From contig JAWOFN010000036.1 in NCBI GenBank assembly GCA_046497505.1, forward strand, positions 1-5,992: a stretch of DNA of 5,992 nt, in the 5' to 3' direction. The notes below the pieces were generated by a model. That model saw nothing but the letters and a program-made list of their open reading frames with translations. It ran no database searches and was not told where the DNA came from. The position numbers were made by a program, and so were the translations under genes. This document shows, one piece after another, positions 1 through 5,551 of the stretch (the first letter of the stretch is position 1; every line of letters starts with the position of its first letter). Source of the stretch: JAWOFN01 sp046497505 [NCBI: bacterium] (GTDB lineage Bacteria > Blakebacterota > Blakebacteria > Blakebacterales).

Positions 1-418
1 AGAGGATGAAGGTGATGATGTTGGCGGCGAAGGCCACACCGATCGTCGCCGACAGGCAGACCGCGAAGGACGCGAAATAGCGGGTCTGCTTCTTCTCGTG
101 GGCCCCCTTCACGTACCCGATGGAGTAGAAGGAGGTCAGGATCCAGAGGCTGGAGGCCACCAGGGCGAAGAGCATGCCCAGGGGGTCCACCTTCAGAGCC
201 AGCTCGGCGCCGGGTACGATCTCCCCCAGACTGACCACCGCGATGCGTCCCGCCAGCACCCCGGGCAGCAGGATCAGCACCAGGCCGAACTTGACCAGCG
301 AGGCCCCGATGGTCCACGTCTCCCGGATCCTCGGACGATCGGAGAAGAGGAGGATCAGGGGGACCGCGGCCAGGGAGACCAGCACGGCGTAGAGCGGTAT
401 GAAGGTCTCGTACGTCAC
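1..418 (-). CDS. Partial NuoL/M/N-family antiporter subunit (second large Mnh/Mrp subunit), N-terminal 139 codons
   Basis: This is the amino-terminal part of a polytopic proton-translocating subunit related to MnhA/MnhD, NuoL and NuoM; the remainder lies beyond the left edge. I chose the GTG at 418, four bases after the mnhD stop, because the preceding in-frame codons give no start and the reading is open to the edge. No strong ribosome binding site precedes it, so coupling to mnhD is likely. Hydrophobic segments lie near residues 6-25, 38-57, 80-98 and 115-139. The stretch DPLGMLFALVASSLWILTSF (residues 79-98) followed by YSIGY is characteristic of antiporter subunits: in this family DPL precedes the third helix and the SFYSIGY-type end follows it. 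The lysine and glutamate residues of the proton channel would lie downstream and cannot be checked. It could be a second MnhD paralogue or the separated N-terminal module of MrpA; the fragment does not decide this. Family assignment is firm, subunit letter is not. Confidence 0.88.
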   Translation of the reverse strand, partial: MTYETFIPLYAVLVSLAAVPLILLFSDRPRIRETWTIGASLVKFGLVLILLPGVLAGRIAVVSLGEIVPGAELALKVDPLGMLFALVASSLWILTSFYSIGYVKGAHEKKQTRYFASFAVCLSATIGVAFAANIITFIL

Positions 419-422
419 ACCG

Positions 423-1940
423 CTACAGTCCCGCCGGCCGCATGAGCATGATGATGCCGCCCACGATGGCCGCGTTGAAGATCCCCAGGAGAACGATCCC
501 CGCCGCCAGGACCAGCGTGGGCGAGAGCATCGACGGCCTGGCCTCCTCCCTGGGCACCGGTGCCGGCTCGGCATCCGCGCGGCCGGTCGTACCCGTCGCC
601 TCCGAGGGGCTGAAGGCCGGGCGCAGGTAGGCGTTCTCCAGCACCCGGAAGAAGTAGACCGCGTTCAACAGGCTGGAGACCATGATGACCGCCACCATGA
701 TCCAGAGCCCCTCGTCGATGGCGCCCAGGGCCAGGTACCACTTGCTGAAGAAGCCCGCGGTGGGAGGGATCCCGATCATGGAGAGGGCCCCCACCGTGAA
801 AGCCGTCATGGTCCACGGCATCTTCTTCCGGACCATCGCGTCCATGCGGCTGATGTCGGAGTGCCCCAGCTTCGCCCGCATGCTGCCCGCCACCATGAAG
901 AGGGTCGCCTTCATGAAGGCGTGGTTGAGCACGTGCAGCACCGCCCCGATCAGCCCCAGGGGGTTGGCCAGGCCCACTCCCAGCCCGATGTAGCCCACCT
1001 GCGCCACGCTGGAGTAGGCCAGCATCCGCTTCAGCTCCCTCTGGGCGATGGCCAGGATCGATCCGTAGATGATCCCGATGGCCGAGAGCCAGAGGACGAT
1101 GTCGGTGACCGGCAGCCGATCCCGGACCAGGGCGGGGGTGAAGACGAAGAAGAGGATCCGGATCAGGACGTACGCCCCCACCTTGGTCCCTATGGGAGCG
1201 ATGAGGGCGCTGGAGGCCGACGGGGCCTGCGTGTAGGCGTCGGGGAGCCAGCCGTGGAGGGGCCAGAGGGCCATCTTGACCCCCACCCCCACCACCATCA
1301 GGCTCAGGCCGACGACCAGGGCCGGGCTGCCCCAGACGGTGGGCAGGATGACGGCCACGTCCTGCATGTTCAGGGAACCGGTGATGTTGTAGACGAACCA
1401 GAGGCCCAGCAGGTAGAAGGAGGCCCCGGTCGCCCCCAGGATCAGGTAGCGGTAGGCCGCCACCGGCGAGGACTTCTCCCCCACCCCGACCAGGGCGTAT
1501 CCGGCCAGGGCCCCGATCTCCAGGAAGACATAGAGGTTGAAGAGGTCACCGGTGATGACGATGCCCTGGAAGCCCGCCAGCATGAGCAGGGCGGTGGTGA
1601 AGTAGGGCACCGCCTTGTCGGGGATCTCCTCCTCGACCATCCCGCGGGCCCCCACCATCACGATGAGCGCCACCACCGCGATCACCGAGCAGAAGAAGGC
1701 GCTGAGCGGGTCCATCACGTACTCGATGCCGATGGGGGCCATCCATCCCCCCATCCGGTACTCCACCGCGCCCGAGGTGAGCACCCGGGCCAGCCCCCAG
1801 AGGGAGAGGAAGGCGTCGAATGCCACCGCCAGCAGGGCGAACCAGTAGGTGAGTCCCTTCCGGACCAGGCCCGCCAGGGGGGCCAGCAGGGCGGCGGCCA
1901 GCAGGGTGATGGGGATGAGCACCGGTATGTGCTGGCTCAT
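423..1940 (-). CDS. mnhD: Na+/H+ antiporter subunit D (MnhD/MrpD), NuoM/NuoN-like
   Basis: This 505-residue, 14-helix-type membrane protein is a main ion-conducting subunit of the Mrp antiporter and a homologue of complex I NuoM/NuoN. Its length is normal for the family. The conserved channel residues are visible: a glutamate in VFLEIGALAGYAL (Glu141, helix 5), Lys222 in KMALWPLHGWLPDAY (helix 7), Lys253 in APIGTKVGAY, His340 and Lys344 in LNHAFMKATLF, and Lys400 in GIPPTAGFFSKWYLALGA (helix 12). In this family these residues form the central charged relay for proton transfer, so the protein looks functional. A hydrophilic linker at residues 440-470, rich in Ala, Pro, Glu and Arg, separates the last helix pair (about 471-500). 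The ATG overlaps the mnhC stop as ATGA, with a G-rich Shine-Dalgarno-like run (GGGGGGTGAGG) just upstream. I prefer MnhD to NuoM because of the flanking mnhE-F-G-B-C genes. Confidence 0.95.
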   Translation of the reverse strand: MSQHIPVLIPITLLAAALLAPLAGLVRKGLTYWFALLAVAFDAFLSLWGLARVLTSGAVEYRMGGWMAPIGIEYVMDPLSAFFCSVIAVVALIVMVGARGMVEEEIPDKAVPYFTTALLMLAGFQGIVITGDLFNLYVFLEIGALAGYALVGVGEKSSPVAAYRYLILGATGASFYLLGLWFVYNITGSLNMQDVAVILPTVWGSPALVVGLSLMVVGVGVKMALWPLHGWLPDAYTQAPSASSALIAPIGTKVGAYVLIRILFFVFTPALVRDRLPVTDIVLWLSAIGIIYGSILAIAQRELKRMLAYSSVAQVGYIGLGVGLANPLGLIGAVLHVLNHAFMKATLFMVAGSMRAKLGHSDISRMDAMVRKKMPWTMTAFTVGALSMIGIPPTAGFFSKWYLALGAIDEGLWIMVAVIMVSSLLNAVYFFRVLENAYLRPAFSPSEATGTTGRADAEPAPVPREEARPSMLSPTLVLAAGIVLLGIFNAAIVGGIIMLMRPAGL

Positions 1941-2326
1941 GCCTCACCCCCCCTCATCCTCCGCAGCAGTTCCTCCTCGTCGAGGGTACCGTAGCGTCGG
2001 AAGATGGAGATGAGCAGGGCGAAGGCCACGCCGGTGGTGGCCACACCGACCACGATGGCCGTCAGCATCAGGGTGTGGGGGAGGGGGTTGATGTAGTGGG
2101 CCGCCTCGATGGCGTGCTCGGCCCCGTGGGCACCCTCCAGCACCGGGACCGTGGCCCCCTCCTTGGTGGCGGCGGCCACCCAGATCAGGATGATGGCCGC
2201 CTGCACGATGTTCAGCCCGATGAGCTTCTTCACCAGGTTCCGCTTGGTCAGGATGGCGTAGAGCCCGATGACCAGGAGCAGGGCGATGGCGATGTAGGCG
2301 TAGTGCCCCAGGAAGAACTCACGCAT
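1937..2326 (-). CDS. mnhC: Na+/H+ antiporter subunit C (MnhC/MrpC), NuoK-like
   Basis: This small three-helix membrane protein is homologous to complex I subunit NuoK and packs between the large antiporter subunits. I start it at the ATG at 2326 (MREFFLGHY, 129 residues) rather than at the upstream ATG at 2344, because GGGGGAG lies five bases before the 2326 codon and this leaves a short 8-base overlap with mnhB. Helices lie near residues 8-27, 33-52 and 85-108. NuoK/MnhC signatures are GLNIVQAAIILIWVA (37-51) and NPLPHTLMLTAIVVGVATT (80-98). A roughly 25-residue loop between helices 2 and 3 (about 54-79) carries several Glu and His residues and is longer than in NuoK, but loops of this kind are common in MnhC. 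The C-terminal tail is charged (LDEEELLRRMRGGEA). The stop overlaps the mnhD start by four bases. Confidence 0.93.
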   Translation of the reverse strand: MREFFLGHYAYIAIALLLVIGLYAILTKRNLVKKLIGLNIVQAAIILIWVAAATKEGATVPVLEGAHGAEHAIEAAHYINPLPHTLMLTAIVVGVATTGVAFALLISIFRRYGTLDEEELLRRMRGGEA

Positions 2327-2876
2327 GGCCGCTCCCCCTCTCACCCCCGCCCGCCGAGGGCTCCCCTCCCGGAGACCTCCGGGGCCCCGCCTGGTCCGAT
2401 TCCTCGGTGCCGGCCGCCTCCTCCTCCAGCCCCTCGTGATGTCGCTCCGGTTCCTCTCCCACCAGGTCGTCGTAGATGGCGGTGAGGGTGGCCGCCACCG
2501 CGACGGCCACGCCGATCTCCACGATCAGGATCCCCATGCTCCGGACCCCGGAGGGATCCAGCCCCAGGGGGAGACCGGCATAGTCCAGGAAGTTCACCCC
2601 GAGGATCAGGGCGGCCAGGCCGGTGCCCAGGAAGATGAACGTGCCGATGGAGCTCCCGGGCGTGCCCCATCCCCTCCGGAACTGGACCTGGGCCGCGTCG
2701 GTACCGATGCTCAGGCGGATCAGCAGGAAGCTGGCCGCGAGCATGGCCCCCCCCTGGAAGCCCCCTCCGGGGCTGTAGTGACCGTGGAAGATCACATAGA
2801 GGGCGAAGAGCTGGATGAAGGGGGTCACCAGCCGGGCCGAGATGGCGACGATGCGGTCGTCGTAGTGCTCCCTCAC
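2319..2876 (-). CDS. mnhB: Na+/H+ antiporter subunit B (MnhB/MrpB)
   Basis: This is the MnhB-family membrane subunit (185 residues), with four predicted helices at about 12-30, 43-57, 77-97 and 113-135. The family hallmark HGHYSPGGGFQGG is at residues 31-43, directly followed by a helix beginning AMLAASF; GVRSMGILIVEIGV (110-123) is also typical. The start is a GTG that overlaps the preceding stop as GTGA, with AGGAGG about eight bases upstream. The core ends near residue 139. The last 46 residues form a hydrophilic, low-complexity tail rich in Glu, Gly, Pro and Ser that most MnhB proteins of about 140 residues lack. The tail's final codons overlap the mnhC start. In the Mrp complex this subunit packs beside MnhC and the C-terminal part of MrpA, which here is encoded by the two genes just upstream. 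Confidence 0.95.
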   Translation of the reverse strand: MREHYDDRIVAISARLVTPFIQLFALYVIFHGHYSPGGGFQGGAMLAASFLLIRLSIGTDAAQVQFRRGWGTPGSSIGTFIFLGTGLAALILGVNFLDYAGLPLGLDPSGVRSMGILIVEIGVAVAVAATLTAIYDDLVGEEPERHHEGLEEEAAGTEESDQAGPRRSPGGEPSAGGGERGSGHA

Positions 2877-3172
2877 GCCTGCTTCCTCCTGCGCAGGATG
2901 AGGAAACAGGCCATGCCGGCAGCGAACACCACGCTGGTCTCGCCCAGGGTGTCGTAGCTCCGGTAGTCCGCCAGGGTGACGGTCACCATGTTCGGGGTGT
3001 GCGCGTCCTCATAGGCGTGCTCGATGTAGTAGGACGCCGCGTTGGGGGAGCCCGCGGCGCTCACGACGGTGTTCGGCGGCGCCGTGGGTGAGGCCCGGTC
3101 GGGAAGATGCGCCACCCCGTAGAGGAGCAGCCCGGCGAAGGCCAGCAGGACCGGGAGCGTGATCCTCTTCAT
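2873..3172 (-). CDS. mbhE: MbhE-like subunit (stand-alone equivalent of the MrpA C-terminal end)
   Basis: This small membrane protein of 99 residues has one helix near the N-terminus (about 6-20) and one near the C-terminus (about 79-93), with a polar segment between them that is probably extracytoplasmic. The sequence NMVTVTLADYRSYDTLGETS (61-80) is the recognisable signature. A D(F/Y)R-x-(F/Y)DTLGE motif occurs in MbhE of membrane-bound hydrogenases and at the C-terminal end of MrpA, where it precedes the last helix. The protein ends in a positively charged tail (RRRKQA), as expected for a cytoplasmic end. Its ATG shares one base with the stop of the DUF4040 gene (TGATG), and its own stop overlaps the mnhB start by four bases. 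It probably helps build the ion path between the DUF4040 subunit and MnhB. The name follows Thermococcales usage; in other genomes it is annotated as an MnhB-related N-terminal protein. Confidence 0.85.
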   Translation of the reverse strand: MKRITLPVLLAFAGLLLYGVAHLPDRASPTAPPNTVVSAAGSPNAASYYIEHAYEDAHTPNMVTVTLADYRSYDTLGETSVVFAAGMACFLILRRRKQA

Positions 3173-3417
3173 CAGTCCACGCTCCCCCGGCGGGTGTGGT
3201 AGACGGCCACGATATACAGCACCCCGGTCACACCGGCACCCACCACCGCCTCGGTGAAGCCCACGTCCACCGCTCCCATGACCGCCTCCAGAAGGGCGGT
3301 GAGGAACGAGAACACGGTCAGGGTCACCACCGCGGTCAGCAGGTCCCTGGCCTCGATGGCCACCACGGCGGTGACGAGCAGGAAGAGGAAGAGGACGATC
3401 TCGAACTCGATGTGCAT
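3172..3417 (-). CDS. mbhD: DUF4040 / MbhD-like antiporter subunit
   Basis: This 81-residue, almost entirely hydrophobic protein has three short helices (about 5-22, 27-47 and 55-73). The stretch AVDVGFTEAVVGAGVTGVLY (49-68) is the diagnostic DUF4040 motif found in MbhD and within the C-terminal part of MrpA; it resembles the NuoJ-like helix bundle of complex I. The acidic residues in DVGFTEA are the conserved charged positions of this family, which are proposed to take part in ion transfer. The ATG follows the mnhG stop directly with no spacer, so translation is probably coupled. The length matches stand-alone MbhD proteins. Together with the next gene it supplies what a long MrpA would carry at its C-terminus. 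Confidence 0.9.
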   Translation of the reverse strand: MHIEFEIVLFLFLLVTAVVAIEARDLLTAVVTLTVFSFLTALLEAVMGAVDVGFTEAVVGAGVTGVLYIVAVYHTRRGSVD

Positions 3418-3804
3418 CTACTCCTCCTCCCCTTCCGATCCCTCCGCCAGGGGCAGGACCTCGTCCGGCCCGGCCTCGGTCACGGGATCCTCCGGCTGGG
3501 GCCCTCCCCGGAACCAGGGCTTCAGCCCCGACTGGTAGGCGGCCCGTGCCAGGGCGTGGGCCCCCACCGGGTTGGTGAGCGCCACGAAGAGGATGGCGGT
3601 GAGGAGCTTGGCACTGTTGATCGTGAAGCCCTCGTGCACCGCCAGTCCCGAGAGGGCCAGCATGAGGCCCAGGGTGTCGCTCTTCGCCGTGGCGTGGGTC
3701 CGGGAGAAGAAATCGGGGAGCCGGATGATCCCGATGCTCCCGATGAGGAGGAAGAAGGCACCGGCCGCCACCAGCAGGAGGGAGAGGACCTGGAAGAAGA
3801 TCAT
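3418..3804 (-). CDS. mnhG: Na+/H+ antiporter subunit G (MnhG/MrpG)
   Basis: This small membrane subunit of 128 residues has three helices (about 5-27, 43-58 and 63-80). The MnhG signature SIGIIRLPDFFSRTHATAKS (23-42) is followed by DTLG, and LTNPVGAHALARAAY (76-90) is the usual end of the conserved core. The remaining roughly 38 residues form a Pro/Glu-rich hydrophilic tail ending in EGSEGEEE, likely cytoplasmic and poorly conserved. The ATG overlaps the mnhF stop as ATGA. MnhG is essential for assembly or activity of Mrp in the organisms where it has been tested, although its exact role in ion transfer is unsettled. Confidence 0.94.
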   Translation of the reverse strand: MIFFQVLSLLLVAAGAFFLLIGSIGIIRLPDFFSRTHATAKSDTLGLMLALSGLAVHEGFTINSAKLLTAILFVALTNPVGAHALARAAYQSGLKPWFRGGPQPEDPVTEAGPDEVLPLAEGSEGEEE

Positions 3805-4091
3805 GATACGACCTCCTCCGCCTCTCCGGTCTCCTTCGGATGCACGAAGTACTTCGCGATGGCCAGGTTCCCGATGAAGTTCAGGATCGCGTAGGCCACG
3901 GTGATGTCGATGAACATGTCGAGCCGGCCGAACATGAGTCCGACCAGGCAGATCAGGACCAGCGTCTTGGTCCCGATGGCGCCCACTCCCAGGAGCCTGT
4001 CGAAGATCGTGGGCCCCGCCACCACCCGGTAGAAGGGGATGGCGATGATGACGGTGAGGAGTACCGCAATATAGACGTAGACCTGTTCCAT
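3801..4091 (-). CDS. mnhF: Na+/H+ antiporter subunit F (MnhF/MrpF)
   Basis: This is a 96-residue, three-helix membrane protein of the MnhF family, with helices at about 4-22, 41-56 and 60-80. Signature segments are YRVVAGPTIFDRLLGVGAIG (21-40), followed by TKTLVLI, and FIDITVAYAILNFIGNLAIAK (60-80), which contains Asp62, the conserved membrane-embedded acidic residue of the family. The length is normal. The gene begins two bases after the mnhE stop and overlaps mnhG by four bases. It is a structural subunit of the E-F-G group, which sits at one end of the Mrp complex. Confidence 0.94.
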   Translation of the reverse strand: MEQVYVYIAVLLTVIIAIPFYRVVAGPTIFDRLLGVGAIGTKTLVLICLVGLMFGRLDMFIDITVAYAILNFIGNLAIAKYFVHPKETGEAEEVVS

Positions 4092-4093
4092 AC

Positions 4094-4687
4094 CTACGCC
4101 TCGCCCGACTTCCTGATGCTCACGTGGCTGACCCTGCCGGTCTCGTCCCCCCCGTAGAGAGCGGCCACCCGGGCGGGCATGACCCCTTCCACCAGGCCCG
4201 TGCTGGAGAGGTCGGTGAAGGCGTGGACCAGGAAGGCCCCCTCACTGATGTCCACGGTGAGCGTGCCGGGCGTGAGCGTGATCGAGTTGGCCAGGATGGT
4301 CTGCGAACCCGCATTGGGGAGTTCGGCGTGGAACTCCAGCAGCGAGGGGTCCACGGGGAGCTTCGGGTCGAGCACGATGCGGGCCACCTGGAGGGCGGCC
4401 AGCACGATCTCCTTCAGGAGCCAGAAAGCGTAGAGGAAGACCCGGAAGGGCCGGAGGTCCCGGTGCACATCACCGGGGTAGAGGCGCACCCGGTTGAGGT
4501 TCCGGTTCAGAGCCAGGATCAGCAGAACGCTGACGATGCCCAGGGAGATGTGGAAGAGATCGTAGTGCCCGCTGAAGAGGAGCCAGAGCCCCATGAGGGC
4601 CGCCGTCTGGAAGAGCACCGAGCGCAGGCTCCGCACACGTTCGGGCAGCCGCACACCGGTCTCTCGTGTGTTCCAGGACTCGGGCAT
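4094..4687 (-). CDS. mnhE: Na+/H+ antiporter subunit E (MnhE/MrpE), first gene of the operon
   Basis: This is an MnhE-family protein of about 197 residues. It has two or three N-terminal helices (about 27-40, 45-60 and 82-102) and a soluble C-terminal domain. The family motif QTILANSITLTPGTLTVDI (129-147) is clear, followed by FLVHAFTD in the small alpha/beta domain. The start is uncertain. The ATG at 4687 has GGGAG only three bases upstream; a TTG directly precedes it at 4690, and GTG codons about 11-17 residues further in are alternatives that would remove the unusual hydrophilic leader (PESWNTRETGVRLPERVRS). A promoter at 4759-4787 would give a leader of roughly 65 bases. As first gene of the run it likely sets expression of the whole antiporter operon. 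Confidence 0.93.
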   Translation of the reverse strand: MPESWNTRETGVRLPERVRSLRSVLFQTAALMGLWLLFSGHYDLFHISLGIVSVLLILALNRNLNRVRLYPGDVHRDLRPFRVFLYAFWLLKEIVLAALQVARIVLDPKLPVDPSLLEFHAELPNAGSQTILANSITLTPGTLTVDISEGAFLVHAFTDLSSTGLVEGVMPARVAALYGGDETGRVSHVSIRKSGEA

Positions 4688-4758
4688 CAACTCCCTGCCG
4701 TTCCCTGATGGGGCACTGCCCGGGCGGATGCCGGGCCGGGGGCTCTTTCGGATGCCGC

Positions 4759-4787
4759 ACTATCTGAATTCGGGACCGGCGTGTCAA
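4759..4787 (-). promoter_or_regulatory. Sigma70-type promoter for the antiporter operon
   Basis: Reading on the minus strand, a perfect -35 box TTGACA (4787-4782) is followed by a 17-base spacer and GATAGT (4764-4759), which matches the TATAAT consensus at four of six positions. Transcription would start near 4752 and enter mnhE after a leader of about 65 bases. The site lies in the only sizeable gap upstream of mnhE and in locally AT-richer sequence (GAATTCAGATAGT), which supports it. The leader also holds a weak 6-bp hairpin (4718-4723 with 4731-4736) that could limit access to the ribosome binding site. There is no experimental support. Confidence 0.6.
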
Positions 4788-4824
4788 GCCACACCGGGGC
4801 TGGTTTCGGAGCATACCGTCCGGG

Positions 4825-4852
4825 CGGGAGGAGCCTTCACCGGCTCCTCCCG
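4825..4852 (-). terminator. 11-bp perfect hairpin between the winged-helix gene and mnhE
   Basis: Positions 4825-4835 and 4842-4852 are perfectly complementary (CGGGAGGAGCC and GGCTCCTCCCG read on the minus strand) with a 6-base loop. The hairpin lies 37 bases after the stop of the winged-helix gene and about 40 bases before the -35 box of the mnhE promoter, where a terminator is expected. On neither strand is it followed by a run of T, so it is not a standard intrinsic terminator. It may be a U-poor terminator, an mRNA 3'-end stabiliser, or a protein-binding palindrome. Confidence 0.4.
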
Positions 4853-4888
4853 ACAGACTCCCTCGTGCCCCCTCCTGCTGCCCCCGGA

Positions 4889-5380
4889 CTATCCTCTCCG
4901 GTCCTCCTCTTCCTCCCCTTCCCCCCCTGTCTCCTCCTCCCCTGGAGGGCGGGCGAAGGGGTCCTTCGCCTTCTTCTTCTGGAAGTCCTTGAGCTGCGAT
5001 TCCAGGTCGGCGAACTTCTTCTTCTGCTTCTCCTGGAAGTCCCCGCTCGCCAGTTCCGACTCCAGGGCCTCCTGTTTCCCCCGGGCCTTCTTGAGGAACG
5101 CCTCCACCTCCCCCTTCATCGCGGCTCCCTTCTCCTCCCGCGGCAGCTCCTCCAGGGCCAGGTGGTCCTTGACCTCCACCCGGGTGTCGAAGGGGGTCTT
5201 CAAGATCTTCACGATCCCGGCGCTCTCCAGGGAGCGTGCCATGGCCCCCACCACCTCGTGGCTGATACCCAGCAGCTCACCGATCTCCTCGTAGGTGGGG
5301 GGCTTGGCCAGCCGGTGCTCCAGCACGCGGACCGCGGCCACCATCAGATGTCCCTGACTGTAGGAGGGTGTGTGTTCCAT
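4889..5380 (-). CDS. Winged-helix DNA-binding protein with coiled coil and acidic tail, family not recognised
   Basis: I do not recognise this 163-residue protein as a named family. Residues 8-75 read as a winged helix-turn-helix: an N-terminal helix (GHLMVAAVRVLEHRL), a helix-turn-helix pair with PPTYEEIGELLGIS (27-40) and HEVVGAMARSLESAGI (41-56), then a wing-like segment (VKILKTPFDTRVEVKDHLAL), as in MarR-like regulators. Residues about 80-138 are strongly charged and helical (EVEAFLKKARGKQEALESEL, then FADLESQLKDFQKKK) and probably form a coiled coil. The end is acidic and disordered (EEETGGEGEEEED). The ATG at 5380 is supported by GTGAGG about five bases upstream. No transmembrane segment or ligand site is visible. 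It lies upstream of the antiporter operon in the same direction but is separated from it by a hairpin and a promoter, so it is probably its own unit. A regulatory role is inferred from the domain only. Confidence 0.85.
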   Translation of the reverse strand: MEHTPSYSQGHLMVAAVRVLEHRLAKPPTYEEIGELLGISHEVVGAMARSLESAGIVKILKTPFDTRVEVKDHLALEELPREEKGAAMKGEVEAFLKKARGKQEALESELASGDFQEKQKKKFADLESQLKDFQKKKAKDPFARPPGEEETGGEGEEEEDRRG

Positions 5381-5481
5381 GGTTCCTCACCCGGAGGCTT
5401 GGGATCTCGGATACGGGCGACCCGGCGGCGGGTCATGCCCCGCACGCTGCATGGATACTACGTGAGACGGGGCGCCCGAAA
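5381..5481 (-). other. Leader region between the intron 3' end and the winged-helix gene
   Basis: These roughly 100 bases carry no gene. On the minus strand they begin with the presumed 3' exon (TTTCGGGCGCCCCG) and contain a 6-bp inverted repeat GACCCG/CGGGTC around a 4-base loop (5419-5434) and a small palindrome GGGCGCCC (5470-5477). The inverted repeat could be an operator for the adjacent winged-helix protein or simply a leader hairpin. A TAGTAT hexamer at 5460-5455 resembles a -10 box, but I see no convincing -35 box, so the promoter of the downstream gene is not identified. The Shine-Dalgarno-like GTGAGG lies at the end of the region. Confidence 0.35.
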
Positions 5482-5484
5482 ATT

Positions 5485-5517
5485 GACATAGGCAGGCCCT
5501 CGCGGGCTGTCCCTGTC
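5485..5517 (-). ncRNA. Group II intron domain VI with candidate branch-point adenosine
   Basis: After domain V the minus strand forms a second hairpin: GACA (5517-5514) pairs with TGTC (5488-5485), GG pairs with CC, CAG (5509-5507) with CTG (5495-5493), and CCC with GGG around a GCGA tetraloop (5503-5500). A single A at 5489 is left unpaired on the 3' side, seven bases from the proposed intron end at 5482, which is the spacing expected for a branch point. Many IIC introns lack a good branch-point A and splice by hydrolysis, so the presence of this one is suggestive only. Confidence 0.7.
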
Positions 5518-5519
5518 AC

Positions 5520-5551
5520 ACCACCGTGCGTACGGGTCCGTACACGGCGGT
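5520..5551 (-). ncRNA. Group II intron domain V (catalytic hairpin)
   Basis: This hairpin is the catalytic core of the ribozyme. The lower stem pairs ACCGCCGTG (5551-5543) with CACGGTGGT (5528-5520), with a single G-U wobble at the middle base of the CGC catalytic triad (5549-5547). A two-base bulge (CG, 5530-5529) lies on the 3' side, then a 4-bp upper stem TACG/CGTA (5542-5539 with 5534-5531) closed by a GACC loop. The wobble and the two-base bulge are the defining features of domain V, and the CGC triad (AGC in IIA and IIB introns) points to class IIC. The loop is not a GNRA tetraloop, which may weaken docking to domain I. The flanking GAACCGCC...GGTGGTGTGA form is common in IIC introns. 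Confidence 0.88.

Noticed and set aside
399-1994. Long plus-strand open frame of 531 codons opposite mnhD
   Set aside because: Its product is dominated by Arg, His, Gly, Gln and Asp repeats without any domain, and it is antisense to a clear mnhD with all channel residues. It is a shadow produced by high GC at third positions.
3196-3894. Plus-strand open frame of 232 codons
   Set aside because: It overlaps mbhD, mnhG and mnhF on the opposite strand, has a His/Glu/Gly-biased composition, and no recognisable motif.
423-4687. Assignment as complex I (nuo) genes
   Set aside because: MnhE, MnhF, MnhG and MnhB homologues are absent from complex I, and the order E-F-G-B-C-D is specific to Mrp/Mbh-type systems.
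5419-5434. 6-bp inverted repeat as an intrinsic terminator of the intron transcript
   Set aside because: The stem is short, there is no T-run, and it lies within the leader of the downstream gene; it is kept only as a possible operator or leader hairpin.
4781-5491. Plus-strand open frame of 236 codons opposite the winged-helix gene
   Set aside because: It is Leu/Pro/Arg-rich because it reads the complement of a Glu/Lys-rich coiled coil; there is no ribosome binding site and no homology that I recognise.
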